A stretch of 64,000 nucleotides of DNA from Triglochin maritima (taxonomy: Eukaryota > Streptophyta > Magnoliopsida > Alismatales > Juncaginaceae). The notes under the pieces are model-generated. The model had not been told where the DNA came from and searched no databases. It saw only the letters and a program-made list of their open reading frames with translations. The position numbers and the translations under genes are program-made. This document shows, one piece after another, positions 34,520-45,263 of this stretch (position 1 is its first letter; each line of letters opens with the position of its first letter). The stretch is from NCBI GenBank assembly GCA_963682175.1, contig OY821770.1:13298501-13362500 (forward strand), written 5' to 3'.

Positions 34520-36573
34520 ACTGTAAGTGAGGCTCGAGGGATCGAGTGAGGCTTGCAAGGAGGACTATGACCGGCGTGCGGTGTCGAACCTCTATAAAAT
34601 CCGGTGTCAACGAATTTGTGGTTTGCAATTATTTCTTCCCTTAATCCTTCAGTTAGTGTTTTAATTTCGCATTTATCTAGTGATTAAAGGGTCATATATC
34701 CTAACAATTGGTATCAAAACATTAGGTTGCTAATTTCATTTACTTAATCATAATTTAGCATGACATCTAGTTCTAATCATTGTGAAGGAGTATCCACATC
34801 TAAGTCACATTTATTTAATGGGTTAAACTATAACTATTGGAAGAAAAGAATGTGAATATATTTGCAATCCAATGACTTAAAATTTTGGACATTCATCTTA
34901 AACCCATATACACCTCCTAATGACGATGAGATTGTATCCTTAACTAAATCCAAAATTAAGGAAGCGGAGATGAATTCCTGCATCATGAACATCTTATATT
35001 GTGGGTTAAATGAAGGGGAATACAATAGGGTAAGAGGTTGTGAAAGTGCTTATGACATTTGGCATACATTAGAAATACAACATGAGGGTTCAAATAGATT
35101 GAAAGAAACTAGGATAAATTTGCTCATGCACAAATATGAACTCTTTCGTATGCAATCCGGTGAGAACATAAGCGAGATGCACACTCGCTTCACCGAGATC
35201 ATTAACTCTCTCAAAGCACTTGACAATGATTTTAGCAAGGAAGAAATGACTCAAAAGATTCTCCGGTCACTCACCGACGATTGGGAGGAGAAGACGACCG
35301 CTATCAAAGAATTTCAAGATCTCACAAAGTTTTCGGTCGAGGAGCTTATGGGTAGTCTTATGACATATGAGATACAAATGAAAGATCGCAAGGAGAAATG
35401 ACCCAAAAAATCCTTGGTGCTACACGCCGTCGCCAATTCGATCAAATGAGATAGTGACATTGAAGAACAATTGGTGACACAACAATTCAAGGAGTTCCAC
35501 AAAGAAGAAAAAAGAAAGAAGAAAAGAGAAGAAGAATAAACCTCTCAAAGCAACTTTGGACGACTCATCATCCTCATCAATTGATGAACTCGCGTCAATG
35601 TGCTTCACGGAAATAGAAGATGAAGATAGTGAGGTATCTTCTTGCTCTAGTCGCGATTCAATTAATTCAAATCATTCAAATGCGTATAATGAACTTCAAT
35701 GTGAAATCAATGAATTGCTTGAAAACTTTGAGAAAAATTGTCAAAGAAATAAAGTAGCTAAAAAGAAAATCAATGAGCTACAATCTCAAATTGAATCTAT
35801 CATGAATGAGAAAATTGAATTGTTTGCTAGTCTTGATAAAATTGCATTAAAGAACACTCATTTGATTGATGAAATTGCAACTCTAAATGCAAAACCTTCA
35901 TATAGTGATGATATTCAAGATCTAATTGCTATGAGTATTCAATTGTAAAAAGATCTTGAAAGATTTACAAAGGGAAAAGAAATGTTTGATAGGCTTATTG
36001 GTAGTCAAAGACAATCTTTAAATAAGCATGGTTTAAGCTATTATGTTACCAACTACAAAAACTATGTTATTCATACTACATTGAATGGAAAACATTTCTT
36101 TGTGAATAAAAGTTCCTCAAGTGTTTGGACACCTAAAACCAAAATGGTTTTGGTACCAAAACTTAAAGTCAAAAGACCTAAAGTTGTTTGAATATCAAAA
36201 TATTCACTTGTAGGTACTTAGAAGGAGGAGAATCGATAGTGATTCGCTCAAGCAAAAAAAGATTGATTTCAAGCTTTAAAGAAATCATTTGGATCGAATT
36301 CAAAAAGTCATCGTCGCTATCGAAAGGATATTGAAACCAATACCAAATCAATGATCAAAAGTTTGGTGACATTTTCAATTCTCTTAAACTTTAACATTAG
36401 GTTCTAATCTAGGATTGTAACATGTTTAAATGATAACATACATCATTGCTTTTATGCCTTAGTGATAGGGGGAGCATATAATGTTATATCATCTAATTAA
36501 TAGGGAGAATTATGTAATCCTAAATCTTTGCATCATATGCTTTTATTGTTTGCATTTGATGTATAAAATTGAA
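34520..36573 (+). mobile_element. Truncated copia element with gag only (SIRE-like / TR-GAG-like)
   Basis: An LTR end fragment (CTCTATAAAATCC near 34590; end CCTAACA at about 34704) is followed by a PBS-like ATTGGTATCAAAAC and a gag gene. After gag no protease, integrase or RT is present. The sequence then runs through a polypurine-like AGGGGGAGC (about 36468) typical of the SIRE 3' region. The right boundary coincides with the start of the dispersed duplication at 36574. A matching 3' LTR was not found. Confidence 0.6.
34760..36191 (+). pseudogene. Copia gag polyprotein fragment, interrupted
   Basis: The ATG at 34760 opens a UBN2/gag-like protein (LFNGLNYNYWKKRM) that meets a stop at about 34853. 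The main gag body, 34862-35401, contains YDIWHTLEIQHEGSNRLKE and the FTEIINSLKALD region. After stops and frameshifts, a coiled-coil-like acidic segment (35556-35948) and a C-terminal piece (35982-36191) follow. This layout resembles SIRE-type gag. The CCHC knuckle expected between them is not seen. Confidence 0.75.
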
Positions 36574-36949
36574 CCACAAGCGAACCCAAAATTAAACGAA
36601 CCGAGTTCGAGCTAGCTTTTCTCGCTCAAAATTGGATCTAGTTTTTCTACAAGATGTGCAATTACTTTTATCTTCTTGACAACAATGCTTTGGAAATCGA
36701 ATTGAGGCAATTGGAAGGCGAAAAATCCAAGGTTTTTTGTTTAATATGATGATTTGACCAACGTTTTAATTTAATCCGGCAGGTGACAAGAAACAACTCG
36801 AAATTGTAGGGGGCACAAAGTAACCGGTATTTTAAAACAATTTAGTAAACGGTGTTATAACTTATAAGCACTTCGAACTCCGTATTCTTAATTTTATATG
36901 AATGGGTTAATTGGTAGACATCGTGTTGTAATCCTAAATTGTATTGAAT
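36574..36949 (+). repeat. Dispersed duplication, copy 2
   Basis: Direct copy of 27963-28363. It carries the tail of the hAT MITE fused without its duplication to the same downstream flank. It starts exactly where the gag-only copia remnant ends. Confidence 0.85.
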
Positions 36950-37737
36950 CTAATTCGTACAATCTTACTCGTTTTTTGGAAAGGGACTTCGATCCTAATT
37001 TTATTCGACGTTAATGGGTTATCAAATTTTCAATAAATTTCCTCGTCGTTGTGTTTTGCTCATTGTGAAAACAAACAATATAAGGACTTGGGTTTTCAGT
37101 GCCCTGACGTGTCCGAGGTTGGGTTGCGTTTGTAGAAAGAAGTGTTTGGGATTTATATAAGATTTCTGAAAAAAAAAATCTTGAAAGATAGAAGATTTTC
37201 AGAGGGAGAGACGGAGAGTAACTCACTTGACTTGGCGACTGGGCAAATTACAAGGAGATCCTGCAAGATGTAGGCGACTTCCTGCAAAAAGAGCGTAAAT
37301 GAAGACAACGGTTACCCATCTCACCTAATGGTGGGTTAGGTGGGTGCGAAATGGGTTAGGCATGTTAATTGGATTATGTGGGTTGAGTTTTTAGATTTTT
37401 TATTTCTATGAATTATACCTTGTAAAATAATAACAAGTTCATACTATCATACAAAAACCTTAATAAAAAATATATAATATCATTTAGTTTCGTAGCATAT
37501 AAACATTGTAATTTGGTTAAGTTAGGTGTAAAGTGTAATACTAAACTCTTGATTATATATATTTGTAATATAATATATATATACCTATTAGATAATAAAC
37601 ATATTTTAAGCAGGTGATAGGGCAGGTTGAGAAACAACCTCAACCTTCCTCATTTATTAAGTAGATTGACTACCGGTAGGTTGACGGATTATGATTTTTT
37701 TTTTTGCCGCAACACGTTTTATGCAGGACTGGGGCTA
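36950..37737. other. Intergenic, nothing recognised
   Basis: AT-rich. A GGTTAGGTGGGT-rich patch near 37325 is noted without interpretation. No gene is seen. Confidence 0.35.
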
Positions 37738-38379
37738 TAAACAAGCTTAAACGAACTGAGTTTTCCCTCTTGAACTCGTCCCGTTTTCTCATGAGTTCAG
37801 CTTGTTCAATAAACAAACAGAACATGTTGCTCGAACACGCTTGCTAAGCTCGACGAGTTTGCTCGTTTATGCTTTTACTCATTAGCTCAACAAGCAAGCT
37901 TGGCTAAAAGCTTGTTAAACATGTTTTGCTCATTTAACATGTTTTTAAGTAATATGGTGTAATAAATCTATCAATTTAAATATGACTAACACTAGAAGAA
38001 AGGAAAATAAGTTAGGGTTGAAGTTTTTTCGTTTATACAGTGGATTATGGATATATAATACTGAACTGCTATTCGTCGGTACTTAAGTCGCCCCAACAGA
38101 TTACCATTTTGCCCATCTACCATTTCTACTTATATAACTCTTCGTTTCACTCTTTTAACACAACTTTCTCTTCATATAACTCTTCTATTCACCCGATATA
38201 ATGTCTAGGAGGTCAGGAAAAGAACCAGTGGACGTCACGGACTACTCACATCTGGTAAATTGCCCTGTTTATTTTTATTAAATTTAAAAAAATATAAAAT
38301 TTGGGTAGGGTGTCCGCGGGAGACGCCTGACCCAACGAAATGGTAGTTCCCACGGCCGCTCGACCATTGGTATAGGCCT

Positions 38380-38421
38380 CTGCGGGAGACGCCTCCCGCG
38401 TAGGGCAGGCGTCTCCCGCAG
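38380..38421. repeat. GC-rich perfect hairpin inside the MULE (left)
   Basis: Arms CTGCGGGAGACGCCT (38380-38394) and its exact complement (38407-38421) with a 12-nt loop, in otherwise AT-rich DNA. The same GGGAGACGCCT word occurs once more at about 38319. Confidence 0.85.
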
Positions 38422-39149
38422 ACGCCCAGGAATTTTTTTTAAATTTTTTAAATTGATTACAAAATGTGATAAATTTAAAATAAATTCAATATTATGTTAA
38501 TAATGAATTAAATTAGTTTAGTAAATCCTTTATTGATTATAAATTATGATAATTAATAAATAAATCGATTATTAAGTTAATAATTAGTTTAATTATTTTT
38601 GCAATGAATTATTGATTAAAAGTTGTGATAATCACTAAATAAATTGATTATTATGTTAATAATTAGTTGTGTACGATTTTAGTAAATGATTTTTTTATTA
38701 ATTGTGATAATTGCTAAATAAATCGATTATTAAATTAACAATTAGTTTAATTATTTTAGTAAATCCATTAATAAAATTTTATTTTAAAAATTGAATTAAT
38801 AGTCATCGGGTTACCGTGGAGGAAAAGAGAAATCAATTCCCTTACGCGTGGTACGTAGTGTAGCAGACGAGTCAGGTCCTCATCATCCACGTACACGTGA
38901 TATTTCTGCTTCAGTCAGGTCATCGTCATCCACGTATCCGAGCATGCAGTACGGTCTGCGACGACGTACGACGTTAGGCATAGCGCTTCATTCGCGGAAT
39001 CGGTTTGGAGGACATTTCCGAGAGTAAGACGACTTCACCTGGACGATCTGAGTCGTAACCGCGGCCCCTCCACTTGTGATGCAGATTATTTGCAGTTGTT
39101 CGGTAGGTGCTCACATCCACTTATCCACTCCTTGTCCGTTATTATTGCA

Positions 39150-40170
39150 GTCGGGCTAACAATATCCAATAACAGATCTCACAACCTCTCCAACACCCAC
39201 CGGTAACTAGACTCGGTCTCATCCTGCAAAATCGCATATCCGACGAGAAAATTCATGTTTGTTGGAGTAACATCAATCATCTCAAACAAAGGCATCTTGT
39301 ACTTGTTTGCCTTATACGTCGAATCCATGCAGATTACGAATGGGTATGTACGCAACAACTGAACTGAAGTCTGATGTGCCAAAAACGCGTGAGTGAGGAC
39401 ATTAATTTCTTCATCTGCCACAATCCAATGCAAATAGTTATGCTGCACTACCTCCCTTAGAAACTGCTGCGCGGGATTCCTGTCTGAAGTTATAAATGTG
39501 TCTTTGATTGGGATTATCGTCCGGGAATTTCTCCTTTACCGCCAACAAAATGTTGCGTGGTCTTGCTTGTGCCTCTGTCATATCACGAACAATTTGTTTT
39601 GCCCCAGCACTAAGTCCGCTAACCTGTCGGTGACCCTCTGAATAAACTGCAAGTGCATGGTTGTGTTGCCCATAGGTGCTACTAGAAACAATGACTCATC
39701 CATCACGATCTCGTCGCTCCACCACTTTTACGAAAAACCGACAATCGCAACCTTTTCTTTTTGTAGTCTTTCCCAGTGCAATACTCGTATCACGAGAACT
39801 CATTTCACGTCTGCGATCACATCTCAGGTAACAATCCATCCGGTTATCTGCTTTTGTTTTGTATGATGATATAACTAAAAAAATCTGGCTCCTAGTGCAA
39901 CTTGTTTCGCCCATTTACAACTTTCCTCGATTGTTGTAAATATTTCTTTACTGTCAAAAAGCTCACTGTAATCTACTCCATCACCACCGAAATCTTGCAA
40001 CGGAACCTGAAAAAATTTAATTTAACAGAAAATTAAAAAAAAAATTAAAAAAAACGGGCGTCTGGCTAAGACGCGTCCACCTAGGTGAAGGCGTGTTAGC
40101 CAGACGCCCGAGTAGGGGAAAAAATCCGCTCTCGTTACCTCGCCGGATTCAGGTGCTTCGCCAGACATTT
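39150..40170 (-). pseudogene. MULE transposase, broken
   Basis: The longest open piece, 39179-39448, reads VQLLRTYPFVICMDSTYKAN and continues KYKMPLFEMIDVTPTNMNF. This is the MULE/FAR1-related DDE domain with the first catalytic Asp in CMDSTYK. N-terminal pieces in shifted frames, up to about 40165 (CKWAKQVALGARFF near 39920), match the zinc-finger-side region of FAR1-like transposases. Multiple stops and frameshifts abolish coding. Confidence 0.8.
40055..40110. repeat. GC-rich hairpin inside the MULE (right)
   Basis: Arms 40055-40074 and 40091-40110 pair at 19 of 20 positions (CGGGCGTCTGGCTAAGACGC), with a small inner palindrome CCACCTAGGTG in the loop. Confidence 0.85.
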
Positions 40171-40470
40171 TCATGGTGTTGGTATTAGGAATGTGAGTAA
40201 AACTGAGACTAACACCTTATTTAAAGACACGTGACGAAATGGATATTAATTGATTTGTTAATGGCAAAAATGTCATTTTTAGGACGATTTAAGTAGTTTT
40301 CCGGTGACGAATAGTAGTTCCCATATAATACGAGTGATTTCAAGCTTTAACAACTCAACTCATGTTTGGGTCATTTAATTAAACAAGCTATACTTTGTGT
40401 ATGAGCTCGGCTCGTTTACGGACGAGTCGAGCTCGAACAAACAAATTCGAGAAGATATTGACAACCCTAT

Positions 40471-41764
40471 ACGAAACAAAATAGGGCGGGACGGGGTGGC
40501 AACTAAACCAGCCCATTTATAATCCTGGTTACCAAGAGGATCCCTAGGCCACGTCAAAAGTCAAGTAGAAAATCTCGGTCAAAATGAAAAACCTTAATAC
40601 CTTAATATCCAATATATTAAAAAATTGCATATTACGGGTCAGCCCATTAATGGCCCAACATACATCAATAGTTAGGCCCCTTATCACACACATAAACTTG
40701 GATATCCTGCATTAAGAAATCTAGCCTATCAAGCCAATATTCATTTGCAACATGGCAACATGCATTAAAAATTGGAACCCCATGCAATTGAAGTATTGAA
40801 CATACCCAACCTTTACGTCCAAACAATCTCTAGTTGTCTCCATCATTCACCAACACTAAAAAGTGATAACATTTCATACCCCTTGAAAAAAGAATGACAC
40901 ATGGATACGTTTGATATCGTAAAAGTGAGACCAACCCTACAACCTTGAAGCTTCACACTACGAGCTAGGGAGCAAAAGCAAAGGAAAGGAGTGAAGCAAC
41001 ATATTTACACCACCATGTATCACAGTCTTGAGACAATTATGACAACCTTAGCTGGCCAATGTTTCAAGACATGCCATCAAAGTGTCTGTGGTCTTAATGC
41101 AATGTGGTTTCTTAATTGTTTTTTTTTTGTTTTTTTATATAGCAAGTTAGATAGCATTAGATAAAATATTTGCTATGAACCACAACAAATACCTAATTGT
41201 ATTGGGGTATGATTTCTCCTTCCTCCACGGCAACCCTGCCTCTTGTGGAGTTGAAATGGAGGAGGGTTTATGAGGATTAGGCTGCTAAAAACAACTAGCT
41301 ATTTTTTTGGCTTTGGTTTAAATTAGGTCTAGAGAACTGCTCCCTAAGTGAGACTCGCACAAAGGGATATGTACCCAGGAAATTTTGACACGAAATAGAT
41401 GGGCCGAAGAAATATTCGAAATTGCATGCATAAATCTCATGACATCCATTTTCGTGTGTACCACCAAAACGAAAGAAAAAAACATTTAAAATTGCCCACA
41501 CAATATGACTTGAATATGTATCTAGTATTTGCTTAATTGTTTCTTAACATTACAAAAGTTATATAGTGTAATATAACTATGTTTTATTGCTAACACTTCT
41601 AACAAACCAAAATAACATATAAGTAAATAAATATAGACACTAGAGCCACCAATGATAATCGTTTAGCTCATAGTCACTACACAGAGATATGTTTTTTTAT
41701 CTTTTTTTAGCGTGTAATATATATTCTAGAATAATTTCATAAATATTGGCCATATAATGTAAAA
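40471..41764. other. Intergenic, nothing recognised
   Basis: AT-rich non-coding DNA with no supported gene or complete repeat. Confidence 0.4.
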
Positions 41765-42038
41765 TAGGGCGGTAAACGAGCCGAGTAGAATGAAATTTTG
41801 AGTCATAAGTATTATCTTATGTTATTACCAAATACAAAAAAGATTATAAATAGAACAATAAAAAATTTGAGCGAGCTATCTAGCCGAGTATCAAATTTTT
41901 TCGAGTACGAGCGGTTTGTTTACCAAACTAAGTTTGAAATTTTTTTGTTTTTCATCAAGATCATTTATTTTCAAGTTAAACTAGAGTCGAATGTTTTTCG
42001 AGTCGAACTATTGAACCAAACCAAAGTTGACAGCACTA
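41765..42038. mobile_element. hAT-type MITE (small)
   Basis: 274 bp, ends TAGGGCGGTAAACGAG and GTTGACAGCACTA, perfect 8-bp target duplication ATGTAAAA (41757-41764 and 42039-42046). GAGCCGAGT/TCGAGTCG words link it to the MITE at 27407. Confidence 0.85.
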
Positions 42039-42046
42039 ATGTAAAA

Positions 42047-42942
42047 TGTTATCAATACATATCCTCCACCATTCTGTGATATATTAAACATTATCTTATT
42101 TGAAGAAAAAATCAATTATACCATCTTTGACCAACCATATCTTGTAAAGTCATAACTTAGAAGCTTCAACTCACTATTCATAGTTAACAGCTAATAAAGG
42201 CAAGTGGAGTGTTAAGTTCTAAATATAATTTATTAAGGTACAATAGTATCTAAGATATAATAAAATATCAAAAAGTACTTCTGATGTTTTGAATTATTCG
42301 AAGGATACTTATAAATCATCCTTAATTTTTAATCACCAAAAGTTTGTCGCCTTTCGTGACCCTTCTAGACTGACGCAATTGTCTTGTTCTGGTGAAATGT
42401 TTCATTTTCATTCTTGGTAATGATATTTTGTTTTCACTCTCTCCTTTATGCAATTACTACTGTAGTATAACTGGATGGCCGTGATTTTGGTCTCATCTTT
42501 TCTTCTCCGTGATGTAGTATAACTCTGCATGTTCTGCTTATTAGTTGTTATTTGTTACCCTCCAAAAAATTAAAATATATGTTTCTTATGATACCAAACG
42601 AAATTTGAAACTGATGATATCTGTTTAAAAGAACAAATATCATTTTATAGATCACTCTTCCATGTTGTTTCATAACTTTTATTGCATCTTTGTTTTACTG
42701 GAAATCTCACTCAATTTAGCTTAACACCAGTTTGCAGCATTACAAGGATAAATGAACATATAAATCTCAAGATGACCGAAATATACATAACAACCTTCTG
42801 CCAAAGAAATCCGAGATTCCATCTCAGGACCTGGTGCACATTGGTTCATGCCCGATCATTGACAGACAACTCTTACCGCATGATTTCATCACATGAACAA
42901 GCATACACAAAGAAAAGCCAGTCCTTACATACTTTCGTGAAA
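42047..42942. other. Intergenic, nothing recognised
   Basis: AT-rich sequence up to the solo LTR. No gene is supported; an open frame at 42682-42990 runs into the LTR and has no recognisable domain. Confidence 0.4.
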
Positions 42943-42947
42943 GTTTC

Positions 42948-45002
42948 TGTTAGAACCCTAAACCCATTTAGGGTGCTAATGAGGGTTTAGGAGGAGAGAG
43001 GAGGCTTTGCATGGGGAAGGGAAGAGGGGGTGCACTGTTGGTGGGTGTAGGGTGATGGAGAGGTGTTGTTGTGGGGTTCTTAAATGAAAATCTCTTTCTC
43101 TCTCTCACTTGCACTCTCTCACTCTCATTCTCTTCCATTTCCGACGCAGTAGAGGGGGAGGCTCCGGTGTGAAGCGTCTGGAGGCGATCGTGCGAGGAGG
43201 TGGACGCGCAAGGAGGTGCGGAGACGGCGTGCGCGAGCGGAGCTCCGGCGTATTTCGTCGTTCTCTTGAGGTATGACACTCCTTAGTGTGTTTTTGTTGT
43301 TAACCCTCGTGGGAGGTTGTGTTGGTCGGTCAGGGGAGGTCGGACACCTCTCCGACGACGAGTTTTTGCGTAAATCCTCGGTTGGCGCGAGGTTGAAGAC
43401 GACCAACGGTCGACAGGGCCCTTCGAGCGGTTGACCGAATGTAGTGTATTTTGACTGCCTGTTGTGTTTCGGTCGACCGGTTCCTTGTCTTCGGTCGACC
43501 AGAAGTTAAGTGTACTGGACCTTTTATGCATGTTTGCGGTCGACCGTTATATGACTTAGAATTACTAGGATGCCGTGGTAGTTTTCGGTCGACCGAGACC
43601 CCTGAGTCGGTCGACCGATAGTTTGATTTGATGTTGACCAGACTCCGGATTTTGACCTCGTTTCGGTCGACCGGGTTTAGACTTTTGGTAGACTGTTGGG
43701 ACTTAAGTTTTGCGCAAATAGTTCGACCGTTACAGACTTTCGGCCGACCGATTCCCTTGAGGAAACGGTCGACCGAGTTGCCTCTTTCGGTCGACCGTTT
43801 TTGCACAGGACTGAATTCCTGGTTCCCTTTTTGAATGTCAACTCTGTCCACGGAAACTCGTGTACTCGCCTTGTGCGTGAGCCGGGAGGTGACGGTGGGC
43901 GTGTTCCGCGTGCCTGCCCAGGGACCGCCGTGTGGAAGAGTGTGGGTGTTCGGGACGCGTCACCTCCATGTATCGATCGTGACTAATATGATGGATTGAT
44001 TAGACTCATTGTAGAGTAGCAGGCCTAAGGGATCGCGGATCCCAATGTATGATGATTGTGCAAGCACGCAACTGTCGTTGGGTGAGGTGACTACCGGCCT
44101 ATATGGCGACGAAGGTTGCTGCCCTGCTTTTATAGCGGCGGCGTTGGTGTTTGCGGCTCGTGGAGCCTGATGACCTGGCAGACTTCGGTCTGGACCCGTC
44201 CGATGTTGTGCCGGACGTATTGTTGGACCACCGATGTTGTGCCGGTGATGCCGCCGATGTTGTTTCGGCGATGATGATTGATGGGTCGATGTTGTTCCAA
44301 CTATGTTGTATGATGGGTTGATGTTGTTCCGACTATGTTTTCCTCAGCTGGGCACCTACTGAGATGATGATTGATGGACCGACCGAGCGACGGCTACGTT
44401 GGTGTGGTTACGACCACGAGTTACAGATCTGTTTCTTATGACGCGGACCTGGCGGATGCCCCTTGCTGAACCCCATGATTAGTGTAGCCGCGTGTAGGGG
44501 GTGTCACATCTTGCTCCGTTAGACCGTATGTGCCTACGGTAGGTCTCCTCGGGAGACCCGATGATGATTGTTGGACTGAGGTCTTGTGTTACCCTTCAGG
44601 AGAACTATTTTCCTTACAGTTGATGACATGACATGCTACTAGTATGATATGTTCATTTGTACTACTGCATGCATATAGGTGAGCTTGGCATACAGGGTTT
44701 CCTTATGGAAACTCAGGCATTGTTGTTGCATCTTTTCAGGACCATAGTAGGTCCAGTTGGGTGGTGATCAGCGGGCGCGCGTATCTTGGGATCGAATCCT
44801 CTATTCAGACCACTGAGGTCGACATGATTATGTTTATCTTCTTTTGTTGTTCTGTTGTAATCATGTATCGTTTTGACAAATTCTGATGTAATATGGTGCA
44901 CCGCTTATATGTTTTATGAGAAGTAACAGTCCCGTCTTTAATTATTGGTTTTTGATGTCTTGGTTATAAAATTTTAAATTTCTGCTGTTTCGGGATGTTA
45001 CA
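42948..45002 (+). mobile_element. Solo LTR of a Ty3/gypsy-related element upstream of the LRR pseudokinase
   Basis: 2,055 bp, starts TGTTAGAACCC, ends GGGATGTTACA, perfect 5-bp target duplication GTTTC (42943-42947 and 45003-45007). It shares GGTTTCCTTATGGAAACTCA with the other two gypsy-type LTRs here. A CT-rich initiator-like stretch (43085-43130) precedes the palindrome array. A GATGTTGT(G/T)CCG word repeats around 44198-44338. Its end lies about 85 bp upstream of the putative TATA of the downstream gene. Confidence 0.9.
43407..43797. repeat. CGGTCGACCG palindrome array, solo LTR upstream of the LRR pseudokinase
   Basis: About twelve palindromes or one-mismatch forms. Pairs are exactly 22 bp apart in three cases, for example 43470/43492. 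Confidence 0.88.
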
Positions 45003-45089
45003 GTTTCAGTTGCCATTTTCCCAACACAAACCTTAGTCCACACTCAACGTTCCACCAACCACCACAATTCTCCTTCGCACACACACTTC

Positions 45090-45096
45090 TTTATAA
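45090..45096 (+). promoter_or_regulatory. Putative TATA box of the LRR pseudokinase gene
   Basis: TTTATAA followed by a CT-rich leader, about 170 bp upstream of the ATG at 45264. The solo LTR duplication ends only ~82 bp before it. Confidence 0.4.
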
Positions 45097-45263
45097 CCCC
45101 TCCTCTTTTTCACCATTGAAAGTTGTTACTTGGTTGGTTGTTGGGTTGTTTTATTGCCAACTTTTCTACAATCTTGTTCAAATAAACAACACTGGGATTG
45201 GTAAGGAGTGGTACGTATTGGTGGTGGTGCAGGAGAGAAGAGGAGAGGAGAAGGGAGGAGAAG

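Larger units (their letters stand above)
38062..40322 (-). mobile_element. Mutator-like element (MULE), FAR1-like transposase lineage
   Basis: 2,261 bp with a perfect 9-bp target duplication ATATAATAC (38053-38061 and 40323-40331), the Mutator signature. Termini are imperfect inverted repeats: left GAACTGCTATTCGTC, right (complement) GAACTACTATTCGTC. It contains a decayed transposase on the minus strand and a GC-rich hairpin near each end. Confidence 0.9.
37738..40470. repeat. hAT-like CGAGCTCG-word repeat interrupted by a MULE
   Basis: Left part 37738-38061 and right part 40332-40470 share the GCTCGTTTA/GAGCTCGAACAAAC composition of the MITEs at 27407 and 41765. The right end ATTGACAACCCTA is a good hAT terminus. 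The left end is poorly defined and no target duplication was found. The MULE at 38062-40322 separates the two parts. Confidence 0.5.

Noticed and set aside
43968..44340. Possible gene in the repetitive GATGTTGT region of the solo LTR
   Set aside because: No long open frame and it lies within the bounded LTR; treated as LTR sequence.
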